In this document: positions 48,908 through 57,002 of the stretch, piece by piece | Numbering within the stretch: position 1 is the first letter of the stretch | Layout of the letters: the number at the start of each line of letters is the position of its first letter | Source: Smaragdicoccus niigatensis DSM 44881 = NBRC 103563 | GTDB taxonomy: Bacteria; Actinomycetota; Actinomycetes; Mycobacteriales; Mycobacteriaceae | Assembly: GCF_000380645.1 (NCBI RefSeq) | Contig: NZ_AQXZ01000019.1 | Location: forward strand, 248,001 to 312,000 | Direction of reading: 5' to 3' | DNA: 64,000 nucleotides | Program-made: the position numbers and the translations under genes | Notes under the pieces: model-generated | What the model was told of the DNA's origin: nothing | What the model saw: only the letters and a program-made list of their open reading frames with translations | Database searches by the model: none

Positions 48908-51010
48908 TCAGTGCTTGCTCGTCGCCAGCTTCACGAACTGTCCGATCGACGCCTTCGGTAGGTACGCCCGCGTCAGCGCGATTCCAATGCGCGGAAGATC
49001 GGCTTCATCACGGAAGCACATGAACACCGGCTCATAGCGCGGATGGAACTTCTTCTTGAAGGCGTGCAGTGAGCGGAAGCCGTAGAACGGTTCCATGGCC
49101 GCGCCGAGCGTGTCGAGCATGCGGTCCATCGTGGCGACGTCTTCCCCACTGTCGCTGCGGGCCAGCGGCGCACCCGACAGCGAAACAAACACCGCGCCTT
49201 GGGCTTTGAACGCCAGGGCCGACTGTCCAATGAGGAATTCGACAACCGGGCGGAAGCCGTCGGTCCGTCGACGCATGAGGTCCAGGGTCCAACCGACGGA
49301 ACCGTCCGGGAGTCGGGCCGGCAGCCACGACAGGAATCCGTGCACACTTCCGGTCTTGTCGATCGCGATCGCCACTCGTACCGCCGGATCGAGCGCCTCC
49401 TCGACGCTGCCGAGAGTGAAGCCCATCTCCGGCAGTCCCTTGTCGCCGACCCACGCTTCCGAGATCGCCCGGATCTGCGCCAGCACGGAGAACGGTTCCT
49501 CCGACAGGTTGACCAGCCGGAATTCAATGCCTTCCTTTGCCGCACGATTGATCGCGGTGCGAACGTCCTGCCAGGACTTGCCCGTGAACGCGAGGTTCGG
49601 CAGGTCGACGATCGTGTCCTCGGCGATCTGGATCGAACGCCAACCGGCCTCCTCGGCTCGCTCGGCCGTCGGCTTGGTGACGGAGAACAGGCACGGCGTC
49701 AGGCCCTGAGATTCGACCAGGGTCGTGAACTCGACGATCGTCGCCTCGGCCAATTCCGGCGGCCCGACCGGGTCGCACAATCCGATGACCACGCCCGCGT
49801 GCCGCTGGTAGGCCATCATGCTGCGGCCCTCGTTCGTGAAGAGGTAGGAATTCCCCTCCCAGGTCACCCACCACGACATCGTGCTGCCGCCCGCGGTCGT
49901 CAGGAGTGATCGCGCGGTGTTCTGCGGATCGGCGAGCCCGGTTCGAAGTCGACGCCGGGCGGGCACGCGGAACGCCCAGCGCCCCGAGATCAAGAGCGAA
50001 AGTTCAACGGCCCACAGCAAAGCCGTTCCCACGGTCACGCCGCCGAACCCGTCCCAATCACGGGTGACAGCGACAGTCACCACCACGATGGCGGTCGTGA
50101 CCACGTCGAGCGTGCCGAAGACGACAATGACCCACCAAGCCCACGCGCGACCGGTGCGCAGCTGCCCTGCGACGAGCGCGATCACGGCGAGCTTCACGAC
50201 GAGTCCGGCGAGCGACCATTCCTGCCCTTCGGTCGGGCCGAGCGGCCCGTCCTGTGGAGACAGCGGGATCACCGCTTCGGCCAAGGCGATGACCACCAGG
50301 CCCAGGAACGCGAGCATGCGGATCTCGCGCCGAGTGCGCGGCTGCGTGCCGGTTTCGTTCTCGCTGAAGAAGTGTTCGCTCAGCGGCAACATGACAACGA
50401 CGACGATGAGGTGCTGCAGCGCGGGAAGCGATCCGACGAACAGGAACCACACCGAAACGTAGGCCGCGAGCGTCGCTCGCACCCGAAGCCGCCAGGGCGA
50501 ACGGAGCGTTGCCGAGGTCGCCGCCACCAGCGCGACGCACGCAGATCCGAAGCCGACATGCCGTGCCTGCGCGAGGGAATGGGCCCACTCCCAATTGGTC
50601 TCGCGCATCACGAGGACGAGAAGGATGGCACCGATCTGACCGATCAATTGGCCGCCGACGGCCACGAATGCGGTCCGCAAACTGCCCAGCCGAATTTCGG
50701 CCCACGCCACCAGCACGATGAGCAGCACGGTGGCGATGACGAACCGCCACGGCGGCGCCCCGAACACCGATCCGGTCAGCAGCGTCCACCATTTGTGTTC
50801 GTCGAAGGCGGGGACTCCGTAGGCAATGTCGGCGTACCAACTACGCGCGGTCACGGCCTTCCAGAACGACCCGGTGACAATTCCGACCGCGATCACAAGC
50901 GCGCAGATGGCGGCGGTGAAGGGTAGCTTTCCGGCGTAGTTAGCGATGACTGCGAGTTTGTCGCGCAGGGCAGATGTCTCAGGCGCTTCGGCGGCCAAAT
51001 CACTCGTCAT
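48908..51010 (-). CDS. DUF2156 (MprF/LpgS-like aminoacyl-phosphatidylglycerol synthase-type) membrane protein
   Basis: 700 aa. The N-terminal half has about seven transmembrane segments with a rhomboid-like arrangement (residues 30-320). The C-terminal half carries the DUF2156 GNAT-like catalytic domain: TMSWWVTWEGNSYLF, GVVIGLCDPVGPP, GAVFVSLSGAPLARSD and FHPRYEPVFMCF. MprF-type proteins add Lys or Ala to phosphatidylglycerol, altering surface charge; mycobacterial LysX is a fused relative. Here no lysyl-tRNA synthetase part is present, so the amino-acid donor is unclear. Confidence 0.8.
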   Translation of the reverse strand: MTSDLAAEAPETSALRDKLAVIANYAGKLPFTAAICALVIAVGIVTGSFWKAVTARSWYADIAYGVPAFDEHKWWTLLTGSVFGAPPWRFVIATVLLIVLVAWAEIRLGSLRTAFVAVGGQLIGQIGAILLVLVMRETNWEWAHSLAQARHVGFGSACVALVAATSATLRSPWRLRVRATLAAYVSVWFLFVGSLPALQHLIVVVVMLPLSEHFFSENETGTQPRTRREIRMLAFLGLVVIALAEAVIPLSPQDGPLGPTEGQEWSLAGLVVKLAVIALVAGQLRTGRAWAWWVIVVFGTLDVVTTAIVVVTVAVTRDWDGFGGVTVGTALLWAVELSLLISGRWAFRVPARRRLRTGLADPQNTARSLLTTAGGSTMSWWVTWEGNSYLFTNEGRSMMAYQRHAGVVIGLCDPVGPPELAEATIVEFTTLVESQGLTPCLFSVTKPTAERAEEAGWRSIQIAEDTIVDLPNLAFTGKSWQDVRTAINRAAKEGIEFRLVNLSEEPFSVLAQIRAISEAWVGDKGLPEMGFTLGSVEEALDPAVRVAIAIDKTGSVHGFLSWLPARLPDGSVGWTLDLMRRRTDGFRPVVEFLIGQSALAFKAQGAVFVSLSGAPLARSDSGEDVATMDRMLDTLGAAMEPFYGFRSLHAFKKKFHPRYEPVFMCFRDEADLPRIGIALTRAYLPKASIGQFVKLATSKH

Positions 51011-51099
51011 CCGTTACGCCCTTCGCATGCGGGCATAGATCAATAGTCGACCTTCGAGACGGCGAGCGTGCCCGAATTGCCGTGATCTTGTGCGCCCGA

Positions 51100-51945
51100 T
51101 CAGTCGTACGGCCGCTGGATCGTCCCGTCCGGCATGATCAGGTTGAAGCCCGGCGCGTTGTTGTCGAAGCTGAGCGGATAGTTCTCCGGCATGTGGTTCA
51201 AGTACGTCAGCGGGCTGCCATGTGCCTTGTCGCACACCGGGTCTGCGTAGACGCAGTTCATGATGGTGTTCGCTGGGAACGCGCCCCGCTGGCCATTTCC
51301 GGGAGGCGCGTTCATCACGAACTTCGTCTTGCCGGTATACCCCGAGCCGAAGTGCTCGGCGACGTCAGAGACTCTTGCTGCCCCGAATGAGTGGCCCACC
51401 ACGGTGGTCTTCGTGTTCGGGCAGTTGGCGTCGAGTTGCTCGACCTTGGGAATGATCTCGTCCGCGGTCATCGTGTTGGCGTCGAGGCGGACGACGTCTG
51501 GACAGTCGGCGCTGTTCGGAGCGGTAGTGGTTGTTGTTGTCGTGGTGGTGATGGTGGTCGACGTACTCGTCTGCGTAGATGCGGTGGTCGTCGTCGGCGC
51601 CGTTGTTGTCGTGGTTGTCGGCGCCGCAGTCGAGGTGTCACCGCCAGTGTCGTCGACGACCTGAGTCGTTGCCGGCGGTGGGAGTGTTTGCGGCGCCCCG
51701 GGATCGCCGGCCGCGCCGGGACATGACCCACCGGCCGAACCGGTGCCTAAGCACGTGATCATGTTCAGAAACCCACTGATAAGACCGCCCAAGCCCTGGC
51801 TGTCGGCCGCGAGCGTGACCGAGGGGTCCGCTGCAGTCTCCGGCACCGGGGCCGGATGAACGGTCAAAACCGTTGCGGCCACTAGTCCTCCACCGAGTGC
51901 CAGGGTCAAAGACAACCGCCGCTGCGGGCGTCGAATCCGTCGCAT
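51100..51945 (-). CDS. Secreted cutinase-like serine hydrolase with Thr-rich linker
   Basis: 281 aa, ATG 51945 with AGGAGG upstream. Signal peptide or anchor in the first about 32 residues, a Thr-rich low-complexity linker (residues about 100-145), then a compact alpha/beta-hydrolase part. Ser186 in GHSFGAAR is the nucleophile candidate, Asp235 in ADPVC the acid, and His242 or His251 the base; the disulfide pattern (DPVC) resembles cutinases. It is shorter than typical cutinases. Extracellular lipid or cutin esterase is likely, but unproven. Confidence 0.6.
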   Translation of the reverse strand: MRRIRRPQRRLSLTLALGGGLVAATVLTVHPAPVPETAADPSVTLAADSQGLGGLISGFLNMITCLGTGSAGGSCPGAAGDPGAPQTLPPPATTQVVDDTGGDTSTAAPTTTTTTAPTTTTASTQTSTSTTITTTTTTTTTAPNSADCPDVVRLDANTMTADEIIPKVEQLDANCPNTKTTVVGHSFGAARVSDVAEHFGSGYTGKTKFVMNAPPGNGQRGAFPANTIMNCVYADPVCDKAHGSPLTYLNHMPENYPLSFDNNAPGFNLIMPDGTIQRPYD

Positions 51946-52170
51946 GGCGTCCTCCTGCGATAGCGACTGGGGCTGTCTTCATTAGAGGGCGAGGCGACAC
52001 GCATTATCACATAAACCACAAAAGCAACTTCTGCCACTCCTTCCACTTTCATCACACTTCGGACATCGATTGATGCCGGAGTCTGATCGAAAGCTTTTGT
52101 GGCACAAGACGGTACGTGCGACCTGCGGAAACAGTCGAGACAACACGTTGACCCGGCCGATACGCAATCG

Positions 52171-52947
52171 TTAAAGGCCGAGCCCCTGAAGCACCGTGTC
52201 CGCCGCAATGAAGGCCGCGATCGCGAAGACCAGATAGGCGAACCATCGCTGCAGTCGAGCGATGTCCACCCTGGTGCCGAAGTGACTGGCCGCCAACGAT
52301 GACAGCACTGCCGCGCCGGCGAACATCAGGGTCACTCTCCACTCGATTCCCGCAGACATATGGGCGATCAACCCGGTGATCGAGTTCGCCACGATGATGA
52401 CCAGCGACGTGCCGATGGCGATCGGCATCTCGACCCCGAGCATCAGCACCAACGCCGGGATGATGAGAAAGCCACCGCCGACGCCAAACAACCCGGTCAG
52501 AACGCCGACACCGAAACCAGTCGGAACCGCGCGAGGAACACAACGCCGCCAGTTGATGCCTGCACCCCCGACCCGGCAAGCCGTACCCAACTCCCCTGAC
52601 GGCGACAACATCCGGGCGCCCGCGACGATCATGACCACGGCGAAGCCGGCCATCAGAACCCGTTGCGCTAGGTGGTGACCGACGAGGGTCCCGACGATCG
52701 TGCCCGGTGCACCGGACAGAGCGAACACTCCGGCCAGTCGCCACTGAACCTGCCGTGCGCGCAACTTCGGCAGCACACCGACCGCGGCGGCAGACCCGAC
52801 GACAACGAGCGACACCGGCACAGCCTGGGTGAGTGTCAGCCCGACGCCGTAGACCAGCAGCGGCACGGCCAGGATCGACCCACCACCACCGAGCAACCCC
52901 AGGAGGAGCCCGACGACGACGCCGAAGACCACAGTCATGACCAGCAT
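52171..52947 (-). CDS. TauE/SafE-family sulfite/sulfonate exporter
   Basis: 258 aa from ATG 52947 (AAAGGAGG 5 nt upstream). Eight hydrophobic segments with the internal duplication of DUF81/TauE proteins: LLLGLLGGGGSILAVPLLVY in the first half and GLFGVGGGFLIIPALVLML in the second. In Staphylococcus cst operons and other sulfide-oxidation loci a TauE-type protein exports sulfite. It lies 39 bp downstream of the CstR-like gene, probably in its operon. Confidence 0.85.
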   Translation of the reverse strand: MLVMTVVFGVVVGLLLGLLGGGGSILAVPLLVYGVGLTLTQAVPVSLVVVGSAAAVGVLPKLRARQVQWRLAGVFALSGAPGTIVGTLVGHHLAQRVLMAGFAVVMIVAGARMLSPSGELGTACRVGGAGINWRRCVPRAVPTGFGVGVLTGLFGVGGGFLIIPALVLMLGVEMPIAIGTSLVIIVANSITGLIAHMSAGIEWRVTLMFAGAAVLSSLAASHFGTRVDIARLQRWFAYLVFAIAAFIAADTVLQGLGL

Positions 52948-52986
52948 CGGTTCCTCCTTTCATACACGTCGGTTTGGGTCGTCAGA

Positions 52987-53434
<448 letters not shown>

Positions 53435-53472
53435 GTGTGGCTCCTTCGATTGTCGGGTTCGGGAGGTTCTCG

Positions 53473-54855
53473 TTAGACCTTGGCGTGCGCCGCGGCCCAG
53501 GCGTTGTATCCGCCGATCAGGTCACTGGCGTCGGCGAAGCCTTGCGCGCGGAGCAGCGAGGCCGCGACAGACGAGCGCCAGCCGCCGGCACAGTGCACAA
53601 CGATCGGCTTGTCAGTAGCCAGCTCTGCGGCGCGCGTCCGCAACTGCGCGAGCGGAATCGGCAGCGCACCCGGGATGTAAGCGCCGTTTTCGCGCTCACC
53701 GGGATTCCGGATGTCGACAAGTGTCACTGCCTTTGCAGCAAGCATTTCGTCGAGTTCGGGCACACTCTTGCGTGGCGCGGTCCGCACCAGATCCCGCAAG
53801 TGGGTGGGGAACTCACCGACGGCCGCGACGTTCAGATAGCCAATCGCACCGTCGGAGCCGATACGGGCGAGCCGCAGTGCCGACTCCTGCTCCTCCCCCG
53901 GGTACGTGATGAGTGCGATCCGTTCGCCGACGTCAGCGACCATTCCGCCGGTCTCGGCGAATCTTCCCCCGAAGCCGACATTGATCGACCCACGCAGGTG
54001 CCCGGCCGCGAAGTCGTCGGGGCTACGAGCATCGAGCACCCTCGTGCCGGACTCGAGTTCGGTTCGAAGTTGTTCTGGGGTCAGCTCCGGAATGTGTCGG
54101 TACTGGTCGAGCGCCGGACGAGCGGCCTTGTTTAGCGCCACATCGACCGAGAAGTACGCGGGTGCTGCGGGCTGTCCCGCAGTGAGCATCGACACGAACT
54201 CGTTTTCTGCCATCGGCTGCACCGACGGATTCATCTGCCGCTGCTCACCGATCGTCGACGTCAGTTCGGTCGACAGGTTCTTGCCGCACGACGAACCCGC
54301 GCCGTGCGCCGGCATCACGGTGACCGAGTCGGGCAGCGTAAGCAGCACGTCGTGGATGGTGTGGTACATCGCTCGTGCGAGATCCGCTGTACTGCTGTCA
54401 CCCAGATTGGCCAGGTCCGGCCGGCCGACGTCTCCGATGAACAATGAATCACCGGTGAGAACGGCCGCAGGGATAGCGCCCGGGCGCTCACGGACCAGCA
54501 AGCTGATCGACTCCCAGGTGTGCCCTGGCGTCGCCAGCACCTCGATTTCGACGGTGCCGAGGCTGATCTTTTCCCTATGCGCCAGCCGCCGTATCGGATA
54601 GTCGGTTTCGGCGGATTCGCCGAAGCCGATCCAGGCGCCGGTCGCCTCGAGCAGTTCGAGGTGCCCGGAGACGAAGTCGGCATGGAAGTGCGTGTTGATA
54701 ACGCCTTCGATGGTCAGACCGAACCGTGCCGCATCCTCCAGGTACTCGGTGACATCACGACGCGGGTCGACCACGATTGCGCGACCGGAGTTCTCGTCGC
54801 CGATGAGGTAGGAGGCGTGCGACAGGCACTCGATGTAGTACTGCTCGAGGATCAT
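53473..54855 (-). CDS. CstB-like persulfide dioxygenase-rhodanese fusion
   Basis: 460 aa. The metallo-beta-lactamase domain has His56, His58, Asp60 and His65 (THFHADFVSGH), His112 (TPGHTWES), Asp136 (TGDSLFIGDVGRPDL) and His184; the 2-His-1-Asp iron set of persulfide dioxygenases (ETHE1/CstB) is present. Cys190 in GSSCGK matches the CstB MBL-domain Cys. Two rhodanese domains follow: the first (about 260-345) has no active-site Cys (ITYPGEEQES), the second has Cys422 in HCAGGWRSS. Oxidises persulfide to sulfite/thiosulfate. A CstR-type operator precedes it. Confidence 0.88.
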   Translation of the reverse strand: MILEQYYIECLSHASYLIGDENSGRAIVVDPRRDVTEYLEDAARFGLTIEGVINTHFHADFVSGHLELLEATGAWIGFGESAETDYPIRRLAHREKISLGTVEIEVLATPGHTWESISLLVRERPGAIPAAVLTGDSLFIGDVGRPDLANLGDSSTADLARAMYHTIHDVLLTLPDSVTVMPAHGAGSSCGKNLSTELTSTIGEQRQMNPSVQPMAENEFVSMLTAGQPAAPAYFSVDVALNKAARPALDQYRHIPELTPEQLRTELESGTRVLDARSPDDFAAGHLRGSINVGFGGRFAETGGMVADVGERIALITYPGEEQESALRLARIGSDGAIGYLNVAAVGEFPTHLRDLVRTAPRKSVPELDEMLAAKAVTLVDIRNPGERENGAYIPGALPIPLAQLRTRAAELATDKPIVVHCAGGWRSSVAASLLRAQGFADASDLIGGYNAWAAAHAKV

Positions 54856-54892
54856 GGTGCTTTCCTGACGTGCGGTGGATACTCATAGGTAT

Positions 54893-54908
54893 ATACCCCT
54901 GGGGGTAT
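54893..54908. promoter_or_regulatory. CsoR/CstR-type operator upstream of the MBL-rhodanese gene
   Basis: ATACCCCTGGGGGTAT, a near-perfect 16-bp palindrome of the A-T-A-C-Cn-Gn-G-T-A-T type bound by CsoR/CstR regulators. It is 37 bp upstream of the ATG of the 53473-54855 gene. Confidence 0.65.
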
Positions 54909-54938
54909 TAATTTATTCCAGCCCGAGTCGCTTGACCG

Positions 54939-55130
54939 TCAGGAGCGGAACATCGATCGCCAGAAGCCCTGCTTCGGCGACGCGGACGCCGCAGCGGTCG
55001 AGGCCGTCGAGGCCGTCGAGCAGATGCAGCGCTCAACCCTCGGAACCGACCGCATCACGGAGTCTTTGTGCTGGCCACAGCCGCCCCACGTCGTCTTGCC
55101 GCACTTTCGGCAGGTCTTCGCGTAACACAT
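54939..55130 (-). CDS. Small Cys-rich protein (rhodanese-cluster paralogue 2)
   Basis: 63 aa from ATG 55130. Begins MCYAKTCRKCGKTTWGGCGQ, then HKDSVMRSVPRVERCIC; the first 37 residues align with the protein at 53285 with the same six Cys. The C-terminal tail is Ser/Ala-rich (STASTAAASASPK) and ends WRSMFRS. It lies between the single operator at 54893 and the double operator at 55173-55210, and is divergent from the DUF2892 gene. A small metal- or sulfur-binding protein is likely. Confidence 0.75.
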   Translation of the reverse strand: MCYAKTCRKCGKTTWGGCGQHKDSVMRSVPRVERCICSTASTASTAAASASPKQGFWRSMFRS

Positions 55131-55172
55131 GACTTCGCACCTTTCCGTCGATGGATCGACTTCATAGTGCAT

Positions 55173-55188
55173 ATACCCCCATAGGTAT
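55173..55188. promoter_or_regulatory. CsoR/CstR-type operator (first of a pair)
   Basis: ATACCCCCATAGGTAT, imperfect palindrome. It precedes the Cys-rich gene 54939-55130 and, on the other side, the DUF2892 gene. With the site at 55195 it forms a tandem pair, centre to centre 22 bp. Confidence 0.6.
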
Positions 55189-55194
55189 GTCAAG

Positions 55195-55210
55195 ATACCC
55201 CTATGGGTAT
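55195..55210. promoter_or_regulatory. CsoR/CstR-type operator (second of a pair)
   Basis: ATACCCCTATGGGTAT, near-perfect palindrome. It overlaps the upstream ATG at 55203 of the DUF2892 frame, which is one reason to prefer the later start (55233). Confidence 0.65.
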
Positions 55211-55232
55211 TTTTCGATCGTGTATCAACACG

Positions 55233-55466
55233 ATGTCCGGCCCCGGTAGCCGCGCAATCCGGTACACCGTGGGATTGGTGTTCATCATCGGCGGTGTCAT
55301 ACAAGGTGGTGCGGCATGGGGATTGGCGCTGGTCGGCTACGTGCTCATGCACCTCGCCGCGACTGACACCTGCGTCTTGCGTCGGCTCATCGGAGAATCT
55401 GCACGGAAGCACCCCGATCCGGCGCCGCACTGCGCGATCAAGCCAGGGCCCGTGTTCGACCTCTGA
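55233..55466 (+). CDS. DUF2892 (YgaP-like) membrane protein
   Basis: 77 aa from ATG 55233. Two hydrophobic segments (RYTVGLVFIIGGVIQGGAAW and LALVGYVLMHLAATDTCVL) in the DUF2892 pattern, seen as the membrane part of YgaP-type rhodaneses and common in sulfide/persulfide clusters. The Cys in TDTCVLRRLIG is at the membrane interface. The earlier in-frame ATG at 55203 would lie in the operator. It is divergent from the Cys-rich gene. Confidence 0.7.
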   Translation: MSGPGSRAIRYTVGLVFIIGGVIQGGAAWGLALVGYVLMHLAATDTCVLRRLIGESARKHPDPAPHCAIKPGPVFDL

Positions 55467-55549
55467 CGCCCGCGTCGTCCATTCAGAGCATTGACGCGAT
55501 GATCACGCGGTGGTTGATATGGAGGTACGCCGCGGTCGAGGAGGCTGGC

Positions 55550-55846
55550 ATGTCGTACATCTTCATCATGGATTCGCCCGCCGGTTCGATCGAGAACATG
55601 GAACGCATCCTGGCTCAGATCGGCGAGGAGCCGGACGGTCTGGCCGCACGCTATGCCGGAATCGTCGATGGACAACTGAAAGTCATCGGCATCTGGGACT
55701 CGAAGGAACAGGCCGATCGGTTCTTCGCCGAGAAGCTAGGGCCGGCAATGGCGAAGATCCTCGGCTCGGAGGGGCGGACCTTCGCCGCACCTGCGACTCC
55801 CCCGATGATCGGCATCGAGGTGGCGCACAGCTACCACCGTCCGTGA
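55550..55846 (+). CDS. Small alpha/beta protein, hypothetical
   Basis: 98 aa from ATG 55550 (GGAGG 9-10 nt upstream). Sequence MSYIFIMDSPAGSIENMERI, GEEPDGLAARYAGIVDGQLK, VIGIWDSKEQADRFFAEKLG, a dimeric alpha/beta-barrel-like pattern. No family assigned. It converges with the P15K-like gene 4 bp away. Confidence 0.6.
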   Translation: MSYIFIMDSPAGSIENMERILAQIGEEPDGLAARYAGIVDGQLKVIGIWDSKEQADRFFAEKLGPAMAKILGSEGRTFAAPATPPMIGIEVAHSYHRP

Positions 55847-55850
55847 CGGG

Positions 55851-56195
55851 TCAGGCTTCGAGCCTCGCCCGGATCGCGGCCAGCCGCGCCTGCAGTTCCT
55901 CCTCGTCGATGATCCCCCGCGCGACGAGCGAATGTGCCAGCGCGACAAGCTGATTCTCCGGGTACGGCAGGTTCGAGTACCGCGTCGCCGATAGCTCGTC
56001 CTCTTCGTCTCGCCGCTCCTTGAAACTCGGCACGTCCGCCTCGCAGACCGACTTGTCGAGAGCGTCGCACATGCCGTCGAGGCTCGTCTTCCACGGCGGG
56101 AGCGGGTTCGTGACGCCGTACTTGGCGGCCATGACCGGCCACACCTGGTTGCGTTCGACGATGGCCTGCAATGTTTTGATCTCGGGTTGTGTCAT
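55851..56195 (-). CDS. Thiocyanate hydrolase/nitrile hydratase activator-like protein (P15K-like)
   Basis: 114 aa from ATG 56195. N-terminal half NQVWPVMAAKYGVTNPLPPW followed by KTSLDGMCDALDKS resembles the NHase beta-family activators; the C-terminus (QLVALAHSLVARGIIDEEEL, ARLAAIRARLEA) is the helix seen in NHase/SCNase accessory proteins. In Thiobacillus, P15K helps insert cobalt into thiocyanate hydrolase. It is the third gene of the operon, separated from the gamma gene by a purine-rich repeat. Confidence 0.65.
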   Translation of the reverse strand: MTQPEIKTLQAIVERNQVWPVMAAKYGVTNPLPPWKTSLDGMCDALDKSVCEADVPSFKERRDEEDELSATRYSNLPYPENQLVALAHSLVARGIIDEEELQARLAAIRARLEA

Positions 56196-56286
56196 GGTTC
56201 GCTCCGTCGCGTGGTCCGCTCCTCGCTGCGTTCCTCGCTTCGCTGCGGTACTCGCTGCGATGCTCCCTCGCTCCTCTCGCTCACGG
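56196..56286 (-). repeat. Purine-rich GAGCGA repeat between the gamma and P15K-like genes
   Basis: On the coding strand, short GAGCGA/GAGGA/GCAGCGA units recur through about 80 bp, followed by a GGAG ribosome binding site for the P15K-like gene. It is not a hairpin terminator. Similar AG-rich spacers occur in actinobacterial operons; the role is unknown. Confidence 0.5.
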
Positions 56287-56994
56287 TCAGCCCACCGGAT
56301 GGATCGCGGGGCGGGTGTCGACGATGACGTTCGACGTCACGCCGGCTTTCGGCAGCGCAACGCCGATCAGGACGTCGCGCGTCACGATCTGCGCGAGCTG
56401 CTCCTCGGTCCAGTCCTCGGTCCCTTCCGGCTGCATCGCCATGACCATGAACCGGTGCTTCTGGTTCGAATCCTGAACGCGGACCTCGACGCCCTCGGGC
56501 AGCGAAAGCCCGAACTCGGAGAGGACCTGCCGAGGCCAACGAACGAGCCGGCGGCGATAGTTCGGCGTGCGGTACCACTCCGGCGAATTGCCGAGGATCG
56601 GTCGCGGATAACAGGAGCAGAGCGCGCACACGATCACGTTGTGCAGCTGTGGGGTGTCTTCCAGGATCGAGAACGCCGTGAAGTCGCTCGGCGTTCCGAA
56701 GCCGGTGGGCTCCATCCAGTCGACCCCTACTTCTTTGCTCGCCGTCATCGGTTCCGCGAGGGCCAGGGCCTTGAAGTCCGGGTCGAGCCACGCTTTGGCG
56801 ACGAGGTTCGCCGCGGGCGTCGGCCCGATGTGCTCGGCGAACTCAGTGAACCTGCGGTGCTCTTCGGCCGTGAAGATGCCCTTCTCGATGCACAGCTCAC
56901 GAAGTGCGATTTCGAGCACCTCGAAGTCGGTGACCTCATCGACCATCGGGGCGATCGTGCGGACGTGGTCATGGTCGTGATCGTGGCCTGACAT
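56287..56994 (-). CDS. scnC: Thiocyanate hydrolase gamma subunit (NHase-alpha homologue)
   Basis: 235 aa, ATG 56994. Starts with a His/Asp-rich MSGHDHDHDH tag, a feature I recall in Thiobacillus ScnC. Conserved: DFEVLEIALRELCIEKGIFT, LVAKAWLDPDFKALALAEP, and the metal site Cys123-Ala-Leu-Cys126-Ser-Cys128 (VCALCSCYPRPILG). The SPEWYRTPNYRRRLVRWPRQ stretch is closer to SCNase gamma than to NHase alpha. Residue 124 is Ala where the family has Thr. Hydrolyses thiocyanate to carbonyl sulfide and ammonia with Co3+ and modified Cys. The substrate could alternatively be a nitrile. Confidence 0.75.
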   Translation of the reverse strand: MSGHDHDHDHVRTIAPMVDEVTDFEVLEIALRELCIEKGIFTAEEHRRFTEFAEHIGPTPAANLVAKAWLDPDFKALALAEPMTASKEVGVDWMEPTGFGTPSDFTAFSILEDTPQLHNVIVCALCSCYPRPILGNSPEWYRTPNYRRRLVRWPRQVLSEFGLSLPEGVEVRVQDSNQKHRFMVMAMQPEGTEDWTEEQLAQIVTRDVLIGVALPKAGVTSNVIVDTRPAIHPVG

Positions 56995-57002
56995 GGGCGC
57001 TC

